From assembly GCA_045106985.1 (NCBI GenBank), contig JBGCFQ010000022.1, positions 28,534-92,533 on the forward strand: a DNA stretch of 64,000 nucleotides, in the 5' to 3' direction. The position numbers were made by a program, and so were the translations under genes. The DNA comes from JAUIET01 sp045106985. GTDB lineage: Bacteria > Pseudomonadota > Gammaproteobacteria > Pseudomonadales > JAUIET01. Shown here piece by piece: positions 9,663 through 18,057 of this stretch. The notes under the pieces are model-generated. The model was not told the DNA's origin and made no database searches. It saw nothing but the letters and a program-made list of their open reading frames with translations. Every line of letters begins with the position of its first letter. Position 1 is the first letter of the stretch.

Positions 9663-10257
9663 AGTTCCAGCAACTAATGCCAACCCTTGCGAGGAGCTGT
9701 TCCGTTTCGTGCAGAGGTAAACCCACTACGCCGCTATAGCTGCCAACAAGCCCGGTAACAAATAGAGCGCCCTTGCCTTGAATGGCGTAGGCGCCGGCTT
9801 TATCAGAAGGCTCGCCGCTGCGCCAGTAGTCACTGATTTCGGCATCGCTTATAGTTCGAAAAGTAATGTGACTGAGGCTGCTTAAGCAGTGCTGTTCTCC
9901 ATTGGCAAACACCGCAACTGCACTAATGACACTGTGCGTTGCTCCGGAAAGCTGGCGCAGCATGGTTTTCGCGTGCTCCTCATCTTGCGGTTTGCCAAGG
10001 CAGTCGTTGCCACTCACAACGGTAGTGTCCGCCGCTAGAATCGGTTTGCTGTCGTGTGCAATGGTGAGCCCGGCGTCGGCTTTTTCCATGGCCATACGAA
10101 CAACATACTCCGATGGCGTTTCACCAGCTTTGCGTGATTCATCGATTTCGACAGAGAGATGGTCGAACGATACACCTATTTGATGTAGCAACTCCTGTCG
10201 CCGTGGTGAATTGGATGCTAAATAAATTGATTTTTCAACTGCTGTGGTCTTGTTCAT
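9661..10257 (-). CDS. maf: Maf family nucleoside triphosphate pyrophosphatase (dTTP/UTP type)
   Basis: A 198-residue Maf protein that hydrolyses non-canonical or excess nucleoside triphosphates to monophosphates. The hallmark LASNSPRRQELL is at residues 13-24, followed by the Glu/Lys-rich EIDESRK, ILAADTTVV near residue 90, GKPQDEEHAKTMLRQLSG and the late GEPSDKAGAYAIQGKGALFV. This pattern is closer to the YhdE (dTTP/UTP) branch than to YceF. In many genomes maf sits beside mreBCD or rng; here it does not, lying alone between DUF3237 and DUF1295. Confidence 0.92.
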   Translation of the reverse strand: MNKTTAVEKSIYLASNSPRRQELLHQIGVSFDHLSVEIDESRKAGETPSEYVVRMAMEKADAGLTIAHDSKPILAADTTVVSGNDCLGKPQDEEHAKTMLRQLSGATHSVISAVAVFANGEQHCLSSLSHITFRTISDAEISDYWRSGEPSDKAGAYAIQGKGALFVTGLVGSYSGVVGLPLHETEQLLARVGISCWN

Positions 10258-10420
10258 TGATTGGCGTATAGGTTAATTTGGTGCAGCGCTTTGTAGCTGT
10301 TGTGGGCATCGTTGAGATCCGGCGCCTCTAGAGTCTACCTGAATTTCTATACTAAACCCTGTCAAAGGTTGCGTAGTGTGAAGAGTGGTCTGCCTTCAAG
10401 CATGGCTTGCCGCCCAGTGG

Positions 10421-11344
10421 TTAGGTTTCGCTGCTCTTTTTGGGACCAGGGAAGAAGATGTTAGTTGTTTTCTGGTAGGCCTCATACCCCGGTCGTTTCA
10501 GCTTAGAGTAGTACTCTGAGGGCACGGCCCCTGTAAGGTATACCAGCGTGGCATACATCATTCTTGACGCCATTAAAAGTCCGGCGCCTAGCAGAACCCA
10601 AATAGCGAGCGGCTCATGGCTGTACAAGAGCAACCAAGAAGGTATGGCCGCAATAACAAGGCCGTTCCATACCATCCACTCAGCAAAGTAGTTTGGATGG
10701 CGGCTGTATTTCCATAAGCCAACGTTGCACACTTGGTTCTTTTGCCCCGACTTTTTCATCGACTTCAAAAACGCAAGCTTTTGCATGTCTGCAACAGATT
10801 CCATGGTAAATGCGCCAAGCCAAATCAACAGACCAATAATTTCAAGCGGCGAAACAGCGGCGTTGGGATTACTCGCAATTACAAACGCCGGTATCGCAAG
10901 AAAGGAAGCGTTAGCCATACCCTGTAAAACGGCGTCAATCTGCATAGCTAGAGCGGTATTGGTTTTGCCGGCTTTGGTCCAACGGCGTTTTTGATACTCG
11001 TACCGAGGAAATTCTTTTTTCAGCAGGCCCATTTTCCACATCTTAAGTGCACCCAGCCCCATTCTGCCGCCCACAAAAATATAAACAGTGCTAACCACGG
11101 ACACTCTAATGGAATCGCCTTCGCTATAAATCCAGGTGACAATACCTATCAAAACCAAGCCGCAGGGCCAGCCTATGTCGACATAAGACATTCGCCCAGT
11201 GCGCCAGACAGGTATGCAAACCACCAAGGCAAACAACAGCATTTGAAGTAAGCCATTAATTAAACTCATTGACGCGAAACTGTCGCTAAGTAGCAGTAAG
11301 ACCCAGCCGGCTACAAAAATAATTAGCGGTGAAAAATACTTCAT
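10421..11344 (-). CDS. DUF1295 / steroid 5-alpha-reductase-like membrane protein
   Basis: A 307-residue polytopic protein with about seven membrane helices. The diagnostic C-terminal stretch is LWKYSRHPNYFAEWMVWNG (about residues 209-227), followed by a final RPGYEAYQKTTNIFFP. This is the DUF1295 group, related to steroid 5-alpha-reductases and isoprenylcysteine methyltransferases, which reduce or methylate lipid-like substrates. Actual substrate unknown; a steroid or fatty-acid substrate would fit the catabolic genes at 18-29 kb, but no direct link is seen. Confidence 0.8.
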   Translation of the reverse strand: MKYFSPLIIFVAGWVLLLLSDSFASMSLINGLLQMLLFALVVCIPVWRTGRMSYVDIGWPCGLVLIGIVTWIYSEGDSIRVSVVSTVYIFVGGRMGLGALKMWKMGLLKKEFPRYEYQKRRWTKAGKTNTALAMQIDAVLQGMANASFLAIPAFVIASNPNAAVSPLEIIGLLIWLGAFTMESVADMQKLAFLKSMKKSGQKNQVCNVGLWKYSRHPNYFAEWMVWNGLVIAAIPSWLLLYSHEPLAIWVLLGAGLLMASRMMYATLVYLTGAVPSEYYSKLKRPGYEAYQKTTNIFFPGPKKSSET

Positions 11345-11470
11345 AGATGGTTCCTAAAGGTAAAAAGGGTGACAACTAGCTCCGATAGCTTTTGGGTAAA
11401 GAGCAAAGCCGAACGGAGCTGTAGCCTATTAGTTTACGCAGCGATGGTGCAACATCGAAAGTACTTATCG

Positions 11471-11632
11471 TTAATTATTTTTACTGCGCCCAATCATAAC
11501 CAGTATAAGCGCCGGAACAAACATAGCCACCGAATAAAACAGCTTGGGTATGCCCAAACTAGCCTCGTTGAGTAGCACAGAGGTTATGGTGAACATGATC
11601 AGGGCGAGCATTACAAGCAACAGGTTATTCAT
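11471..11632 (-). CDS. Small membrane protein, 53 residues
   Basis: An open frame of 53 codons and a stop, with two hydrophobic helices: MNNLLLVMLALIMFTITSVL and, after NEASLGIPK, a second from LFYSVAMFVPALILVMI, ending GRSKNN. The helix-loop-helix layout and positively charged tail look like a real small membrane protein rather than a random frame. No clear Shine-Dalgarno is seen. It lies between two other genes on the same strand, DUF1295 and a four-helix protein. Confidence 0.5.
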   Translation of the reverse strand: MNNLLLVMLALIMFTITSVLLNEASLGIPKLFYSVAMFVPALILVMIGRSKNN

Positions 11633-11702
11633 GCAGTCAGTGTCTAGGAATAAATTGCCACAAGCAATCTATCTTGAAGGCTATCTCGATCAAATAAGAA
11701 AG

Positions 11703-12125
11703 TCAGCTAGGATTGATTGTTCGCAACCATTTGATTTTAAAAACGCCGCCAATGATTTCAGTAAGAATGAACACCGAGAAGATGGGGGATAGCCCGGACA
11801 TAATAATATGGAACACTACAAGCCCGATAAGCCAGGCGCGTGCGATGAGATCTATTTTGTGTAGGTTTGGGTCGAATGATCTGAGCATGGCAACATTCCA
11901 GAGCACTCCAAAAAACCCCGCGAGATTAACAAAAAAACGGGCGGAGCTCGTTTCTACGATGACCGAAGGAAGATTCATTTGCATGCTTGCACTATTTAAT
12001 AGCGACAGACTCGCGTCCGACACAAAGGGTATGCCGAAGGCCGCGCAAAATACGAGATCTAACCACGTGAGTATGAGGACGGTTTTTATTGCAGAGTCTC
12101 GACTAGCGTTTGCTTTTATTTTCAT
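11703..12125 (-). CDS. Four-helix membrane protein of unknown function
   Basis: A 140-residue protein with four hydrophobic helices at about 14-32, 63-81, 93-113 and 113-131; the last pair contains FHIIMSGLSPIFSVFILTEIIGGVFKI. The N-terminus is short and basic. It starts 10 bp after the end of the DUF1254 gene, so the two probably share a transcript. No conserved motif I know. Confidence 0.6.
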   Translation of the reverse strand: MKIKANASRDSAIKTVLILTWLDLVFCAAFGIPFVSDASLSLLNSASMQMNLPSVIVETSSARFFVNLAGFFGVLWNVAMLRSFDPNLHKIDLIARAWLIGLVVFHIIMSGLSPIFSVFILTEIIGGVFKIKWLRTINPS

Positions 12126-12135
12126 TATTGTATTT

Positions 12136-13197
12136 TTATTGCTTTGTTTTGATCTCTCTGACTTCAGGAAACACCCAATCGCCGTTAAGTAGCTCCTCTC
12201 TTGGACGATACAGTCTCACAACGTAATTCCAACCCTCTGAGAGAGGAATGTGATTGATGCTGCTAGGGTCACCGCCCAAATGTAAGCTAATGGACCCATC
12301 CTTGTTTTTGGTTGCAGACTGGTTCGAATATCCATAGATGCCCGTGTCATTTCTTTTAAAATAACCGTCTTTGTCGTACATCGCAAGAGACCAAAACCCG
12401 TCCACTGGCACGTCTTTCACATTCAGCACATAAGCGCTATCACTTGGAAGGTCGGGTTGCACAGTGATCAGCAGCGATTCACTTTCAGGGAGAGTGCCAA
12501 AGCCATAGGCTGATAGCAAAAGCTGCTTTATGGGGTCCACTTCGTTCTTTGAGCCTGCGGCTTTAGCATTGTCAGTCAGCCCTCGCCCCAGCTCGATCAA
12601 ATGGTGGGTAGTTGCGTCAAAGCTCTTTTGGTCGTAGTTTGGATGCTGATAAATGCGGCTTGAAGAGCTGGAAATACGCAACTTATCCTGAATGCCGCGA
12701 GCAATGTTCAAGTCGGTAAGGTCAGAGCTTGAAACCAACGTGCGAATTAGTAGCCATACAAAAGGTGTATCGAACTGTTGCTGGGTAAGACTGTAGTTCC
12801 CCCCACCGTGAAATACAGCGTTTGTATATCCATGCTCATTAACTACTTGCATCGACATATAACGATTGCCTACCTTCGGCAACTGCACCGTAGCACCTTC
12901 GCTGATATCGACGATGGCAACACTGTATAGGGTGTCACGATTAAGGCGTCTACTACTTCTATTATCAATGCCTACAACGCTACGGGTGTGACTAAACTGA
13001 TTTACTCCTCCGGCCCTGGCCAAATACTTATCAAACTGTAGTGCCGTTTTAGCGCGAACATAGTTCATCGCTGTTACCGTGATAGTTTGCGATTTTGAAG
13101 TATTTTCCTTAGGCGACGCGGCCATAGTGTCCACGCGGCTAAAGATAAGTGCGACCACTGCTAGTAGTGCCAGTAAAAGCTTGTTCTTAATCATCAT
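12136..13197 (-). CDS. Exported DUF1254/DUF1214 family protein
   Basis: A 353-residue protein with an N-terminal signal or anchor (helix around residues 7-25, MA at 25-26). The N-terminal domain has RLNRDTLYSVAIVDIS and NRYMSMQVVNEHGYTN, typical of DUF1254. The C-terminal DUF1214 part has GFWSLAMYDKDGYFKRND, YGYSN, and SEGWNYVVRLYRPREELLNG. These proteins are secreted beta-rich proteins of unknown function found in many proteobacteria. Upstream of the small membrane protein gene by 10 bp, so likely first gene of that pair. Confidence 0.8.
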   Translation of the reverse strand: MMIKNKLLLALLAVVALIFSRVDTMAASPKENTSKSQTITVTAMNYVRAKTALQFDKYLARAGGVNQFSHTRSVVGIDNRSSRRLNRDTLYSVAIVDISEGATVQLPKVGNRYMSMQVVNEHGYTNAVFHGGGNYSLTQQQFDTPFVWLLIRTLVSSSDLTDLNIARGIQDKLRISSSSSRIYQHPNYDQKSFDATTHHLIELGRGLTDNAKAAGSKNEVDPIKQLLLSAYGFGTLPESESLLITVQPDLPSDSAYVLNVKDVPVDGFWSLAMYDKDGYFKRNDTGIYGYSNQSATKNKDGSISLHLGGDPSSINHIPLSEGWNYVVRLYRPREELLNGDWVFPEVREIKTKQ

Positions 13198-13378
13198 GTA
13201 GTGCGCTGACTGCTAAAAGTTGTGCCTCGCCTATGCAGTCCTAGCGTGGGCTCAGGCCAGTTCCCTTGTTGATAATGAGGCTGTATCAAAGTGTCAGGGT
13301 ACAGTGAAACAGAGTCTCAGGTCACCATAAAAAGGAGCGGTGCAACATAAGGGTGAGTTTAGAGTGTAAAAAATGGTA

Positions 13379-13408
13379 TGGACGGTAACTTCGTATAAGC
13401 TCTATAAT
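13379..13408 (+). promoter_or_regulatory. Sigma-70-like promoter for a probably leaderless pilin gene
   Basis: TGGACG (13379-13384) and TATAAT (13403-13408) are spaced by 18 bp. Transcription would start about 7 bases after the -10 box, that is at or next to the ATG at 13416. No ribosome-binding sequence lies in the few bases between. Confidence 0.5.
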
Positions 13409-13415
13409 TAGTACT

Positions 13416-13892
13416 ATGACCAAAACCCATAAGCTGGGCTTTACATTGGTAGAATTGTTAGTAGTCGTTATTCTTCTCGCCATTCTATCGGCCCTAACTG
13501 TTCCACAAATTTTAAATGCCTTAAAGGAAGCCGATGTGTCGGCGGCGCAGGCGTCTTTGCGTGCAATAAGGGTAAAGCTTGACGAGCAATACCATCTAAA
13601 AGGGACCTGGCCTGAAAAACTCGATAAGAGCTGGTACCAGGGACAGAGACTTCCGCACAGCCCGTGGAAGCCCTTATACAATGGCCGCGCAGCCAACACC
13701 TTTGGCGACATCGACTGGGCTCACCCTAATACTAAAGTAGCCCAGGATCACAACTATCCCTTTTGGTATAACAATCTGAATGGTGTGGTTAGAATTAGAG
13801 TACCAGAGCAGAGTGATAGCGCCGCAACCATCGCTTTGTACAACCGTGTTAATCAGACTGACCTTCGCACTCTCAGACAGAATAGGCGCTAG
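13416..13892 (+). CDS. Type IV pilin-like / type II secretion pseudopilin-like protein
   Basis: A 158-residue protein with a short basic leader and the class III signal G-FTLVELLVVVILLAIL: cleavage by prepilin peptidase would be after Gly8, leaving Phe1 and Glu5. Residues 9-33 form the hydrophobic assembly helix. The C-terminal domain is small with two Trp-rich segments and no Cys pair. No pil or gsp genes lie nearby, so it is an orphan that would have to use machinery encoded elsewhere. A -10 box 7 bases before the ATG suggests leaderless translation. Confidence 0.8.
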   Translation: MTKTHKLGFTLVELLVVVILLAILSALTVPQILNALKEADVSAAQASLRAIRVKLDEQYHLKGTWPEKLDKSWYQGQRLPHSPWKPLYNGRAANTFGDIDWAHPNTKVAQDHNYPFWYNNLNGVVRIRVPEQSDSAATIALYNRVNQTDLRTLRQNRR

Positions 13893-13967
13893 ATGTTCGT
13901 TCCGAGTGCCAATTTTGTTAACGCTTATGGCATTCGCGCGTTTTCGGTGTGCGCTATTGTTCCGGAG

Positions 13968-15341
13968 TTAACTACTCAACGTTAAACGTCCCCAACCAAA
14001 GCGTAGCGAGCTAATGGTCGTCAATCCGTATGCAATCATCGCCGCTGACAGGCAAGCAAACAAATAATTAAGCCCAAAACCCAGATGACGTACGCCGATA
14101 TACCCTATGACAGCGGCTATCAAAAATCGCAGAATAGATCCGGCGACCGGAAGAGCCACATTTCCGCCTCCTTGAGCAGCAAAGTACAAAGCGAAACCAA
14201 TTCCCTGAAAAGCAAATGCCGGGCCAACAATATGAAGGTATTGGCTTCCTGCTTCCAATACTAGTGGGTCGGTTGAGAACCAATCAAGCAGTAAGCCTGG
14301 GAACACAGCCAAGACCAGGCCTACTGATCCCGTTAAGATTGCGGAAACGTAGCCACCTGTCCGTGCGATGCGAACCGCGCGTTGTCGTTGACCGGCTCCC
14401 ATATTCGTTCCCACCAGTGCGGTTAGCGCCGCACCGATTCCGAAGACCAGGGGGATAAGTAAAAACTCTACACGCGATACAATGCCATAACCAGCAAGAG
14501 CGCTTTCACTAAAGGAGCCGACAAGCGAGTTACTCACGAACACAATTGCAACAGTGAGAATTGGAGACAAAGTAGCCAAGGCACCGACTTTAAAAATGTC
14601 TGCAAACAGATCATATTGCAAGCGAGCACTGGCTAGGCTAGGGCGCAACACGGTGCGATTGCCTAATATGCGAAGCAATAGATACAGGCTCGAAAAGACG
14701 CCTACGATAAGAAGTGCGACCACTGCGCCTTTTAAGCCCATTGCGGGAACGTTGAACCAACCGAGGATCAGTGCGCCAGATAGGGGCACTTGAACCAACG
14801 AGCCGACCACAAGCACTAGCGCGGGCGTTTTCATGTCACCAGTACCGCGACAAATTGAACTCAGCAAAGCCATCAGCCAAATAATTGCTGAACCGGCAAA
14901 AAGGATCAATCCATATTCATTCGCTGCGTGCGCGACTTCGGCCGAAACACCACTGGCTGAAATCAACGTCTTGCCGAACAATGCGTATAGCAAGAAAAAG
15001 CCGATGCCCGCCAGCAGAGCAATAGCCATTGCATGCCACAGCAAATTGTCGGCGCGTGCCTTATCTCCGGCACCAAGTGCTCGGGCAACAGAGCTAGCAA
15101 CGGCGCCACCAATGGCTCCGTTTGAAAGCATCTGTGTAAGCATAAGCCCTGGAAACAGCAATGCCATAGCCGCCAGAGGCGTGGTTCCGAGTTGGCTTAC
15201 GAAGCCAACTTCGGCCATGCTTACAACACTTTGAAGAATAAACGCCAGAACACTCGGGGTAGACATGCGAAACAGCAAAGGAAGTACTGGCGCATGCAAC
15301 ATTTGTTGCAGATGATCTGATTTGGGAAGAGTCTGTGCCAT
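13968..15341 (-). CDS. MATE family efflux transporter
   Basis: A 457-residue protein with about 12 membrane helices in two similar halves. The first half starts with PLLFRMSTPSVLAFILQSVVSMAEVGFVSQLGTTPLAAMAL, the normal MATE opening, and the second repeats it with FADIFKVGALATLSPILTVAI. MATE proteins export cationic drugs and metabolites using Na+ or H+. The gene is alone, convergent with the pilin-like gene. Substrate is unknown. Confidence 0.88.
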   Translation of the reverse strand: MAQTLPKSDHLQQMLHAPVLPLLFRMSTPSVLAFILQSVVSMAEVGFVSQLGTTPLAAMALLFPGLMLTQMLSNGAIGGAVASSVARALGAGDKARADNLLWHAMAIALLAGIGFFLLYALFGKTLISASGVSAEVAHAANEYGLILFAGSAIIWLMALLSSICRGTGDMKTPALVLVVGSLVQVPLSGALILGWFNVPAMGLKGAVVALLIVGVFSSLYLLLRILGNRTVLRPSLASARLQYDLFADIFKVGALATLSPILTVAIVFVSNSLVGSFSESALAGYGIVSRVEFLLIPLVFGIGAALTALVGTNMGAGQRQRAVRIARTGGYVSAILTGSVGLVLAVFPGLLLDWFSTDPLVLEAGSQYLHIVGPAFAFQGIGFALYFAAQGGGNVALPVAGSILRFLIAAVIGYIGVRHLGFGLNYLFACLSAAMIAYGLTTISSLRFGWGRLTLSS

Positions 15342-15750
15342 CTAGTTATGTGAGCTGTCGATAGAGTACTGGGAAAACGAATATTTCGTCGCGCAGGGCA
15401 CTTTTAGTCCGTATTTGAGTGCCGTTCGAACCTTAACTGGCGGGTGAGGGTGCTTAGCTGACCATACATTTAATGGTGCTTCTTGATAGCCAGCAATTTT
15501 AGCACAACAAAGAAGATGCGCTTAGGGCGAATTTTTAGGCACGCAATAGTTGAATAACACCGCTAGAGTCAGCCCTCAGTATTAACATCACCGGTGTGGT
15601 GCACAGAGCGTCTCTCGCGAGTGTTGACTCGAGTGCTAGAATGTCATTTTTATGGCCTGTCCCCATTCGACCTTCACAGGAGGTCAAACGAGGGTATATT
15701 GTCTGGCAACGGATGGCCGCAGTCGGCCCTAGCAAACACGAAATACTATT
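15342..15750. other. 409-bp gap between divergent genes
   Basis: No believable ORF or RNA gene. It contains one degenerate copy (GGCCTGTCCCC, 15654-15664) of the motif that flanks the RAYT transposase at 57.8-59.0 kb. It must hold promoters for MATE and the esterase, but I could not place boxes with confidence. Confidence 0.4.
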
Positions 15751-16779
15751 ATGAAAACGCCTGCACTTTGGTACCCCATTTATCAATCGCCCCGTATACT
15801 ATTGGCCATAGCCGCTTTTGCGCTTTTTTCTGGCTGTAGCGGCGGCAGTGACGATTCCAATGGCTTTCAAGAGCTTGTTGAAGAAGCTGCCCCCGTTATC
15901 GTATTGCCTGGCTGCGCGGATGATGGAAGCTGTGCCTCCAATCCTCCCACTATGATCGGCACCGAGAGACCGGCTGAAGTGCAGATACCATCAGATTACA
16001 CGGCGAGCACTCGCTACCCACTCATTATTGTGTTGCATGGGTATGGCGCATCTGGTGCGGTGCAATCAGCCTATATTGGCTTGAGCGATCGAGTGGACAG
16101 CAAGCAGTATGTGCTTGTTGCACCCGACGGCACAGCCAATGCCAATGGAACCAGGTTCTGGAATGCTACGCCGGCGTGTTGTGCTGGCGTTGCGGCACAA
16201 AGTGACAATGCCGGTGAAGACTATAGCCAAATAGATGATGTGGCCTATATTCGAAGCCTGATTGAGGAAGCCGCTGCGACCTACAGCATAGATACCACTC
16301 GTATTGGATTGTTTGGTCACTCAAATGGAGGTTTTATGGCTCTGCGAATGGCCTGTGAGTCATCTGATTATGTCACTGCACTCGTCAGTCTCGCCGGCTC
16401 TACGTTTGAAGATTCTGCCACCTGCGCGCCAGCGACTAATCCGGTAAGCGTGCTCACAATACACGGCGACCTAGACGGGACTATTCCTTACGACGGCTCA
16501 TCTTTAACCTCGTTTACATTTCCTGGCGCTATTGAAACCAGCGAACGATTTGCATCACTTGCAGGTTGTGATAGCGGCAATCCGCTTATGCTCGACGATA
16601 TAGATGTAGTGGGCGCCATAGATGGCTCAGAAACAACCGTGCTCTCTTATTCTAATTGCAGTGATGACACCAGCGTAGAATTTTGGACTATTGTGGGTGG
16701 CCCACATATTCCTGCGCCATGGGTACCAAGCGCTCAAGATTCATTTGTGGATTGGCTGATTGAACATCCTCGCGGCTGA
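15751..16779 (+). CDS. Lipoprotein esterase of the PHB-depolymerase/feruloyl-esterase (LpqC) family
   Basis: A 342-residue alpha/beta hydrolase with a lipoprotein signal: hydrophobic residues 16-26 then FSGC, with the lipidated Cys at 29, followed by a Gly/Ser/Asp linker typical of outer-membrane anchoring. The triad is readable: Ser191 in GHSNGG, Asp242 in HGDLDGTIPY and His319 in GGPHIPAP. YPLIIVLHGYGASG supplies the oxyanion hole. The family cleaves polyhydroxyalkanoates, feruloyl or acetyl esters outside the cell; which one is not clear. A CC pair (PACC) may form a disulphide. Confidence 0.85.
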   Translation: MKTPALWYPIYQSPRILLAIAAFALFSGCSGGSDDSNGFQELVEEAAPVIVLPGCADDGSCASNPPTMIGTERPAEVQIPSDYTASTRYPLIIVLHGYGASGAVQSAYIGLSDRVDSKQYVLVAPDGTANANGTRFWNATPACCAGVAAQSDNAGEDYSQIDDVAYIRSLIEEAAATYSIDTTRIGLFGHSNGGFMALRMACESSDYVTALVSLAGSTFEDSATCAPATNPVSVLTIHGDLDGTIPYDGSSLTSFTFPGAIETSERFASLAGCDSGNPLMLDDIDVVGAIDGSETTVLSYSNCSDDTSVEFWTIVGGPHIPAPWVPSAQDSFVDWLIEHPRG

Positions 16780-16805
16780 TCAACTATTTAGTTACGTTTG
16801 GTTGA

Positions 16806-17270
16806 TTACATTAGCCATTCGGGAATATCCCTTTTGGTCCACTTGGCGAAGCGCATTTTTTCTCCAGCATAAAACTGCCTATAAGCTTTAACAGCATTTC
16901 CAGAGTCTTTGTAATTCTCTGGCATTGCTTGTGCAAACTCAGTCAGCCCACGGCTGTCATATTCGAAACCTGCAAGTTTATTGAGTACAGCCACCGATTT
17001 GTGATCGGTATCCTTATCGTATCTAAACCGGTATTCACTGTTTAATGCGAGCGCGAGGCGCTGCAGCCATGCAAAATTGTCGTAAGATTCCTCAACCCAG
17101 AGAACGCAGGGATGATTTATGTGCGTCGACTTATAGGGCGTCGTAAACCCTTTCTTGTTAAGTGCAGTACATAACATTTGTGCACTTTCCAGTATCATTT
17201 TAACCACGTGTTGATCACAGTGGTACTGCGCGCACTTATTGATATCGGTATCTAATACAAAAATATTCAT
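16806..17270 (-). CDS. Conserved phage-type protein, function uncertain
   Basis: A 154-residue protein opening with MNIFVLDTDINKCAQYHCD and then HVVKMILESAQMLCTALN, followed by HINHPCVLWVEESYDNFAWL and FAQAMPENYK. I know this pattern from many bacteriophage genomes and scattered bacteria, where it is sometimes labelled pyrimidine-dimer DNA glycosylase-like; I do not regard that function as shown. Conserved His, Cys and Glu residues suggest a metal or nucleotide site. No other phage gene is nearby, so it may be a single captured gene. It lies 32 bp after the ABA4-like gene on the same strand. Confidence 0.65.
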   Translation of the reverse strand: MNIFVLDTDINKCAQYHCDQHVVKMILESAQMLCTALNKKGFTTPYKSTHINHPCVLWVEESYDNFAWLQRLALALNSEYRFRYDKDTDHKSVAVLNKLAGFEYDSRGLTEFAQAMPENYKDSGNAVKAYRQFYAGEKMRFAKWTKRDIPEWLM

Positions 17271-17302
17271 GTCAAAAACCCAGCAGTTTGTTTTTGAATC
17301 TC

Positions 17303-17746
17303 TTATGCAGAAACTTCATCAAGCCCTGTGTTTCTAGTCGTTACAACACGCAATAAAAGATACAAAAGCAAACCTACTGGGCCAGCCATCAAAGTGAAAA
17401 ACAAGCAGGGCAGCACAAGCCAATGATTGATTCCCCGGCGACCTGAATCACGCACTTGCCAGGCGCCAACGAAAAGATCGAAGGCCAGGTAATGAATCCA
17501 GCCCGCCAGCAGCGCGGTAGGGCTTTGGAATAGCAACGCCAATGCTTGCAACGATCCGAACCCCGCCCCGTCGGCAGCAGATTCACCGCTAGCAAATGCC
17601 CAGATGTAAAAGCCTGCGAGTAATCCGGGAATCCAAATAGAGTGAACGACTCTTTCAGTAATCTTGTGTCGAGGCAGTAGCGCGAGCAAAAGCCATGCAG
17701 GAATAACACCATAGTTGCATATCAGAAATACTGTATCGGCGCTCAT
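17303..17746 (-). CDS. ABA4-like membrane protein (DUF4281)
   Basis: A 147-residue protein with four membrane helices. The conserved ABA4 core is present: an N-terminal NYGVIPAWLLLALLP and a central LLAGWIHYLAFDLFVGAW, then a C-terminal GPVGLLLYLLLR. ABA4 is known in plants for neoxanthin formation; bacterial relatives have no assigned role. It could belong to carotenoid or retinoid chemistry, but no crt gene is in the window. Co-directional with the phage-type gene downstream. Confidence 0.75.
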   Translation of the reverse strand: MSADTVFLICNYGVIPAWLLLALLPRHKITERVVHSIWIPGLLAGFYIWAFASGESAADGAGFGSLQALALLFQSPTALLAGWIHYLAFDLFVGAWQVRDSGRRGINHWLVLPCLFFTLMAGPVGLLLYLLLRVVTTRNTGLDEVSA

Positions 17747-17914
17747 AAAAATTTCCTCAATTAGAATGCCTTAAAGACGACAATCGGTGAACGTGCTTAG
17801 CTAGCAGTTACAGCTAGATTAACATTATCCTGACCATAGGCTCGCCGGTATACAAGTTGCTTGTTGATTTTTCCAGGGTTGCCCCTTTAGGCTTGTCCTT
17901 CATTGACGACATGA

Positions 17915-18025
17915 TTTTTCTGCAGGGAGCGACTGGCAGGCTATAAAGTGCCACGTAAGTTTGAGTTTATCGACCTGCTACCTCGCAACGCTTCAGGAAA
18001 AATATTGAAGAAAGATCTGCGCTAG
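17915..18025 (+). pseudogene. C-terminal remnant of an acyl-CoA synthetase
   Basis: A 36-codon stretch ending in TAG reads FFCRERLAGYKVPRKFEF then IDLLPRNASGKILKKDLR. This is the final segment of the AMP-binding enzyme C-terminal domain, including the conserved P-R-N-x-x-G-K-I-L-K with its catalytic Lys. A TGA lies directly upstream in frame and I see no continuation of the domain in other frames. The rest of the gene (about 480 residues) is missing. It sits in the 311-bp gap between the ABA4-like and kshA-like genes, where nothing else is seen, and points to deletion of a ligase gene from this steroid locus. Confidence 0.75.
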
Positions 18026-18057
18026 CCTTATTGGAAAGGCATCGAAAGAAGGGTTGG

